The notes beneath the pieces are model-generated. The model was given only the letters and a program-made list of their open reading frames with translations. It did not search any database and was not told where the DNA came from. Both the position numbers and the translations under genes were made by a program. From the NCBI GenBank assembly GCA_034434695.1, contig DAOTYY010000096.1, positions 1 to 8,721 of the forward strand: 8,721 nt of DNA, written 5' to 3'. This document shows, piece by piece, positions 5,755 to 8,721 of this stretch. This DNA comes from DYEC01 sp034434695 (GTDB taxonomy: Bacteria > Chloroflexota > Anaerolineae > Anaerolineales > Anaerolineaceae). Position 1 is the first letter of the stretch, and each line of letters opens with the position of its first letter.

Positions 5755-6810
5755 GCTAACTACCTGGTGCTCCCAACGATGCCAGTTAGAAAAGTTTTTT
5801 TCGATGATTTTACGTCCCTCTCCAGGCGGTTCCAACCCGATGAGTTCCATATCTGCATCCACCATAATGCGAACCAGCTCATGGAATTTTATCCTGGGTT
5901 TCCATCCAAGTTCTCGTCGTGCCTTGCTTGCGTCCGCCAGCAGGTAGTCTACTTCAGTCGGGCGGAAGTAGCGCGGGTCGATGCGCACGAAATCATGCCA
6001 GTCCAGACCGACATAACCAAAAGCCTCATCGAGAAACTCTCGCACTGTATGCGCTTCACCAGTGCCAATAACATAATCATCCGGTTTTTCTTGTTGCAGC
6101 ATCATCCACATCGCTTCAACGTATTCTGGTGCATAACCCCAATCACGGCGAGAATCAAGATTACCTAAATACAAATAGCGTTGTCTACCGGCTTTAATTG
6201 CTGCCAGGGCGCGGGTGATTTTGCGAGTGACGAATGTCTCACCACGTCGGGGGGACTCGTGGTTGAATAATATTCCATTACAGGCGAAGAGTTTATACCC
6301 TTCACGGTAATTGCGTGTCACCCAATAGGCGTACACTTTTGCTGCTGCATATGGACTGCGCGGTTCGAAGGGAGTGGTTTCACTTTGTGGTGGTTTTGCG
6401 CTGCCAAACATCTCACTGGAAGATGCCTGATAGAAGCGAGTCTCCGAATGACTTCTCCGTACGGCATCCAAAATACGGATGGTTCCCAAGCCGGTGATAT
6501 CACCGGTGTATTCCGGCATATCAAAGCTTACTCGAACATGGCTTTGCGCGGCAAGGTGATATATTTCATCCGGACGAACATTGTAGATCACATCCAGCAA
6601 TGTTTCCGGCACCGAGACATCGCCATAATGTAGATACAGTTTAACTTTTTCGCCGTTATGTGGATCACGATAGAGATGGTCAATGCGTCGGGTGTTAAAC
6701 GTACTGGCGCGGCGAATGACACCATGCACTTCATACCCCTTCGATAACAACAATTCTGCCAGATAAGAGCCATCTTGACCGGTGATACCCGTGATCAACG
6801 CCTTTTTCAT
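5743..6810 (-). CDS. gmd: GDP-mannose 4,6-dehydratase
   Basis: The 355-residue product is a short-chain dehydrogenase/reductase of the extended type. It has the NADP-binding GITGQDGSYLAELLL at the N terminus (8-22), RRAS at 33-36, the SSSEMFG loop with E133, catalytic Y154 and K158 in SPYAAAK, and the family-typical NHESPRRGETFVTRKI from 183. It turns GDP-D-mannose into GDP-4-keto-6-deoxymannose in the cytoplasm, the first step toward GDP-fucose, GDP-rhamnose or related sugars for glycans. Length is close to the family norm. The start at 6810 is fixed by GGAGG 7-8 bases upstream and by the motif lying near residue 8; an in-frame ATG at 6891 would add 27 atypical residues. No second-step gene (fcl, rmd) lies beside it in the window, so the end product cannot be inferred. 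Confidence 0.95.
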   Translation of the reverse strand: MKKALITGITGQDGSYLAELLLSKGYEVHGVIRRASTFNTRRIDHLYRDPHNGEKVKLYLHYGDVSVPETLLDVIYNVRPDEIYHLAAQSHVRVSFDMPEYTGDITGLGTIRILDAVRRSHSETRFYQASSSEMFGSAKPPQSETTPFEPRSPYAAAKVYAYWVTRNYREGYKLFACNGILFNHESPRRGETFVTRKITRALAAIKAGRQRYLYLGNLDSRRDWGYAPEYVEAMWMMLQQEKPDDYVIGTGEAHTVREFLDEAFGYVGLDWHDFVRIDPRYFRPTEVDYLLADASKARRELGWKPRIKFHELVRIMVDADMELIGLEPPGEGRKIIEKNFSNWHRWEHQVVSMEK

Positions 6811-6897
6811 GTCGTGTCCTCCGCGCGATCTGTAGAAATCCAGCACAGACCGGGAAAAATTTTTGTTGAGAATCCAGGACCATCTTGACAATTTGCA

Positions 6898-6906
6898 AGT
6901 ATAACA
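6898..6906 (-). promoter_or_regulatory. Extended -10 promoter of gmd
   Basis: The minus strand reads TGTTATACT, a TGn-extended -10 box, with no convincing -35. Transcription would start near 6891, giving a leader of about 80 bases before the ATG at 6810. An upstream start codon at 6891 would then coincide with the transcript start, supporting the downstream choice. Confidence 0.4.
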
Positions 6907-6949
6907 TGCCTGACGCTGTTTATCGGGGGTGATTTTGAAATTTAAAATC

Positions 6950-6958
6950 TGGTAAAAT
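6950..6958 (+). promoter_or_regulatory. Extended -10 promoter of the serine hydrolase gene
   Basis: TGGTAAAAT on the plus strand is a TGn-extended -10 (TAAAAT at 6953-6958). No good -35 is seen. Predicted start is near 6965, about 29 bases before the TTG start codon. Confidence 0.45.
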
Positions 6959-6993
6959 CGTTAGGTGTTCTTCACTCAGTTAGGAGAATCCTT

Positions 6994-8481
6994 TTGAGAC
7001 GTAGAAGAAGCTCATTATCCATTTTACGTTGGATTTCTATCGTCTTAATTTTTGCAGCGGTATTGCTGACTGTCTTTGAATTGGTGCGGTACAGCCGCCT
7101 TCGTACAACTTTCCCACCGGGCATGGTGATCGCGGGTGTACCGGTGGGTGGTTTGAATCAGCAACAGGCAGCAGAGCGCCTGATTCAGGCGTATGGCATT
7201 CCGATTGAATTGCGTTATGGTGAGGCAGTTATTCAGGTCAAACCTTCGGCTGTTGGATTTGAATTGGATCTGGAGGGGATGCTGGCGGCAGCGGATTTAC
7301 AGCGTATCACCCAGCCTTTCTGGAGCGCCTTTTGGGATTACCTCTGGAATCGCTTGCCTACGCCGTCAGGAGTTCCATTACGAGCCAGTCTTTCCGAAGA
7401 ACAGTTACGGGCTTTCTTGCGTGATGAAGTCGCAGCGCGCTACGATCGTCCGCCTTCTGCGGCTATGCCGGTGCCGGGCAGCGTTAATTTTCAACCCGGC
7501 GAGCAGGGGATAGCATTGGATATTGATCGGGCTGTGACATTAGTCGAGGACGCATTGCGCTCACCAAGAAACCGGATCGTTAATTTGACCTTTAATCGGG
7601 TAAGTCCGCCGCGCCCGTCACTTCAAAATCTTCAAGTCCTTCTTCAACAGACGGTTGACCTGGCGGGTTTTGATGGTTTGATGGAAGTATATTTGTTGGA
7701 CTTACAAACACGGCAAGAGTTGAGTTTTGCCTATCAAAATGGGAAAAACTTACCCCCAGATATTGCCTTTACCGCCGCCAGCACAATGAAGATTCCCATC
7801 ATGGTATCAGTTTTCAGGCGTGTGCCGGAACCGACTCCGGAAAATATCGCTGCCATGCTGGAGCTGATGATTGAGCGTTCTGAAAACGATCCGGCAGATC
7901 GGATGATGGAACAAGTGATGGATAAGAATCTGGGTCCTTTGCAGGTGAGCGAAGACATAAAAGCATTGGGGCTGAGAAACACTTTTCTCGCCGGATATTT
8001 TTATCCCGGCGCTCCTCTTCTCTTGCGGTTTGAGACACCTGCCAACTTGAGAACAGATGTAACCACCGATCCTGACCCTTATAATCAAACTACTCCGGCG
8101 GATATTGGGATGTTGCTGGATGACATCAATATGTGCGCAGAAACCGGCGGAGGGACCTTTGCGGCTGTTTTTCCAGGGGAAATCTCGCAGGCAGAGTGTC
8201 AGCAGATGATCACTTATCTGACACGCAATCGCATTGGTGTGTTGTTGCAAGCTGGTCTTCCAGAAGGGACGCGCTTTGCTCATAAGCATGGATGGATTTT
8301 GGAAAGTGATGGTGTTATCCATACGATGAGTGATGTTGGTATTGTTTATAGCCCTAGTGGAAATTATGTTGTTGCGGTTTATCTCTATCATCCGGTGCAA
8401 GTCATTTTTGACCCGGTCAATCAGATGATGGCAAATATTTCGCGCGCGATCTACAATTACTTCAATTTGCCGGGTACATAA
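6994..8481 (+). CDS. Membrane-anchored serine beta-lactamase-like hydrolase
   Basis: The 495-residue product starts with MRRRR and a single membrane segment (about 10-30), so the bulk is outside the cell membrane. Residues about 40-205 form an N-terminal region with GVPVGGL, which recalls the YoaR/VanW-associated PG_binding_4-type domain. From about 215 it is a class A beta-lactamase-like domain: S263-T-M-K266 (nucleophile motif), SEND at 296-299 (SDN-like), NQTTPADI at 364-371, and KHG at 431-433 in place of KTG. E347-TPA-N351 fits the E-x-x-x-N of class A enzymes. It could hydrolyse beta-lactams or act on peptidoglycan peptides; the wall-binding region favours a wall role. The TTG start is supported by AGGAG 7 bases upstream and immediately precedes the basic N terminus. 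It is divergent from gmd and probably a single-gene unit. Confidence 0.85.
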   Translation: MRRRRSSLSILRWISIVLIFAAVLLTVFELVRYSRLRTTFPPGMVIAGVPVGGLNQQQAAERLIQAYGIPIELRYGEAVIQVKPSAVGFELDLEGMLAAADLQRITQPFWSAFWDYLWNRLPTPSGVPLRASLSEEQLRAFLRDEVAARYDRPPSAAMPVPGSVNFQPGEQGIALDIDRAVTLVEDALRSPRNRIVNLTFNRVSPPRPSLQNLQVLLQQTVDLAGFDGLMEVYLLDLQTRQELSFAYQNGKNLPPDIAFTAASTMKIPIMVSVFRRVPEPTPENIAAMLELMIERSENDPADRMMEQVMDKNLGPLQVSEDIKALGLRNTFLAGYFYPGAPLLLRFETPANLRTDVTTDPDPYNQTTPADIGMLLDDINMCAETGGGTFAAVFPGEISQAECQQMITYLTRNRIGVLLQAGLPEGTRFAHKHGWILESDGVIHTMSDVGIVYSPSGNYVVAVYLYHPVQVIFDPVNQMMANISRAIYNYFNLPGT

Positions 8482-8510
8482 ACTGGCTGATTGTGAAGAA
8501 GATAGTGGTT

Positions 8511-8524
8511 ATTCTTCGAAGAAT
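8511..8524 (+). terminator. Possible terminator palindrome after the serine hydrolase gene
   Basis: ATTCTTCGAAGAAT is a perfect 14-base palindrome 30 bases past the stop, followed by the T-rich TTATGTGTTT. GAAGAA at 8495-8500 can alternatively pair with TTCTTC at 8512-8517. Either fold could end transcription, but both are weak. Confidence 0.3.
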
Positions 8525-8548
8525 TTATGTGTTTGGGTGGAATTTTCT

Positions 8549-8557
8549 TGCTATAAT
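8549..8557 (+). promoter_or_regulatory. Strong extended -10 promoter facing the transposase gene
   Basis: TGCTATAAT combines a TGn extension with a consensus TATAAT. No clear -35 is seen. Transcription would start near 8564, some 64 bases before the transposase ATG. It is unclear whether this lies inside the insertion sequence or belongs to the host gene that the element displaced. Confidence 0.5.
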
Positions 8558-8627
8558 GTTTTCATTCGGTTGTTGTAGTTTTTCAAATGAATCACTCACC
8601 TTACGCAGATTTGAGTAAACTTGGTGT

Positions 8628-8721
8628 ATGAAAAACGGCAAACTCCTGGACTTGTACAGCGACTATCTGATAAGCGCCTTTGGGCAAACCACCGCGACCG
8701 GGCTGTCCTCCCTGTTGGATG
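8628..8721 (+). CDS. DDE transposase, N-terminal end only (IS4/IS701-like)
   Basis: The frame from the ATG at 8628 is open to the window edge and gives 31 residues, with LLDLYSDYLI followed by FGQTTATGLSSLLD. This stretch is characteristic of the N terminus of a group of DDE transposases usually filed under IS4 or IS701 in Chloroflexota and Cyanobacteria; the catalytic domain lies beyond the window. The ribosome binding site is weak (GGTG a few bases upstream), as is common for transposases. The element's left end must lie between about 8525 and 8627 but its terminal repeat cannot be fixed without the other end; inverted pairs at 8583-8588/8609-8614 and 8594-8598/8612-8616 lie there. Family recognition is from memory of the motif; exact family assignment is uncertain. 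Confidence 0.7.
   Translation, partial: MKNGKLLDLYSDYLISAFGQTTATGLSSLLD

Noticed and set aside
6811..6891. Upstream start adding 27 residues to GDP-mannose dehydratase
   Set aside because: The ATG at 6810 has GGAGG at good spacing and places the nucleotide-binding motif where the family has it.
6885..6905. TTGACA with TATAAC on the plus strand as a promoter
   Set aside because: The two boxes are only 9 bases apart, too close for sigma70-type recognition.
7807..8400. A 197-codon open frame on the minus strand
   Set aside because: It is antisense to the catalytic part of the serine hydrolase and has no family features.
1..8721. CRISPR array, tRNA or phage module
   Set aside because: No regularly spaced direct repeats or tRNA cloverleaf pattern was seen, and the single lytic transglycosylase is not accompanied by phage genes.

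Overview
The window reads as a bacterial chromosome segment of moderate GC, most plausibly from Chloroflexota, class Anaerolineae. This is an inference from the gene set and protein style; there is no rRNA or marker gene to prove it. Coding density is high, no gap between genes exceeds about 200 bases, and two insertion-sequence pieces sit at the two ends.

Layout. Bases 1-137 hold the 3' end of a TnpB gene (IS200/IS605 superfamily) overlapping a run of hairpins that look like the element's right end and the 3' part of its omega RNA. On the minus strand, bases 4391 down to 158 carry a probable operon: an Lrp/AsnC regulator with a clear sigma70-type promoter, an APC-family amino acid permease, a calcineurin-like metallophosphoesterase and a nucleotidyltransferase-fold protein, closed by a 14-bp stem hairpin. 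The regulator probably controls the permease in response to an amino acid. The role of the two enzymes is unknown.

Bases 4401-5727 hold a divergent pair: a lipoprotein with a cupredoxin fold that has lost three of four copper ligands (minus), and a membrane-anchored lytic transglycosylase (plus, GTG start). Between them lies a perfect 20-bp palindrome with the core GAACATATGTTC, the Gram-positive-type LexA/SOS box. It fills the spacer of the plus-strand promoter and touches the minus-strand -10 box. This is the most interesting regulatory signal in the window.

Bases 5743-6903 carry a GDP-mannose 4,6-dehydratase gene (minus) for nucleotide-sugar synthesis. Diverging from it, 6994-8481 encodes a membrane-anchored penicillin-recognising serine hydrolase (class A beta-lactamase-like) with a TTG start. 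The transglycosylase, the serine hydrolase and GDP-deoxyhexose synthesis together give the right half a cell-envelope theme. At 8628 the window runs into the first 31 codons of a DDE transposase, preceded by a strong extended -10 promoter.

No tRNA, rRNA or CRISPR array was seen. Protein family calls rest on motif recognition alone.
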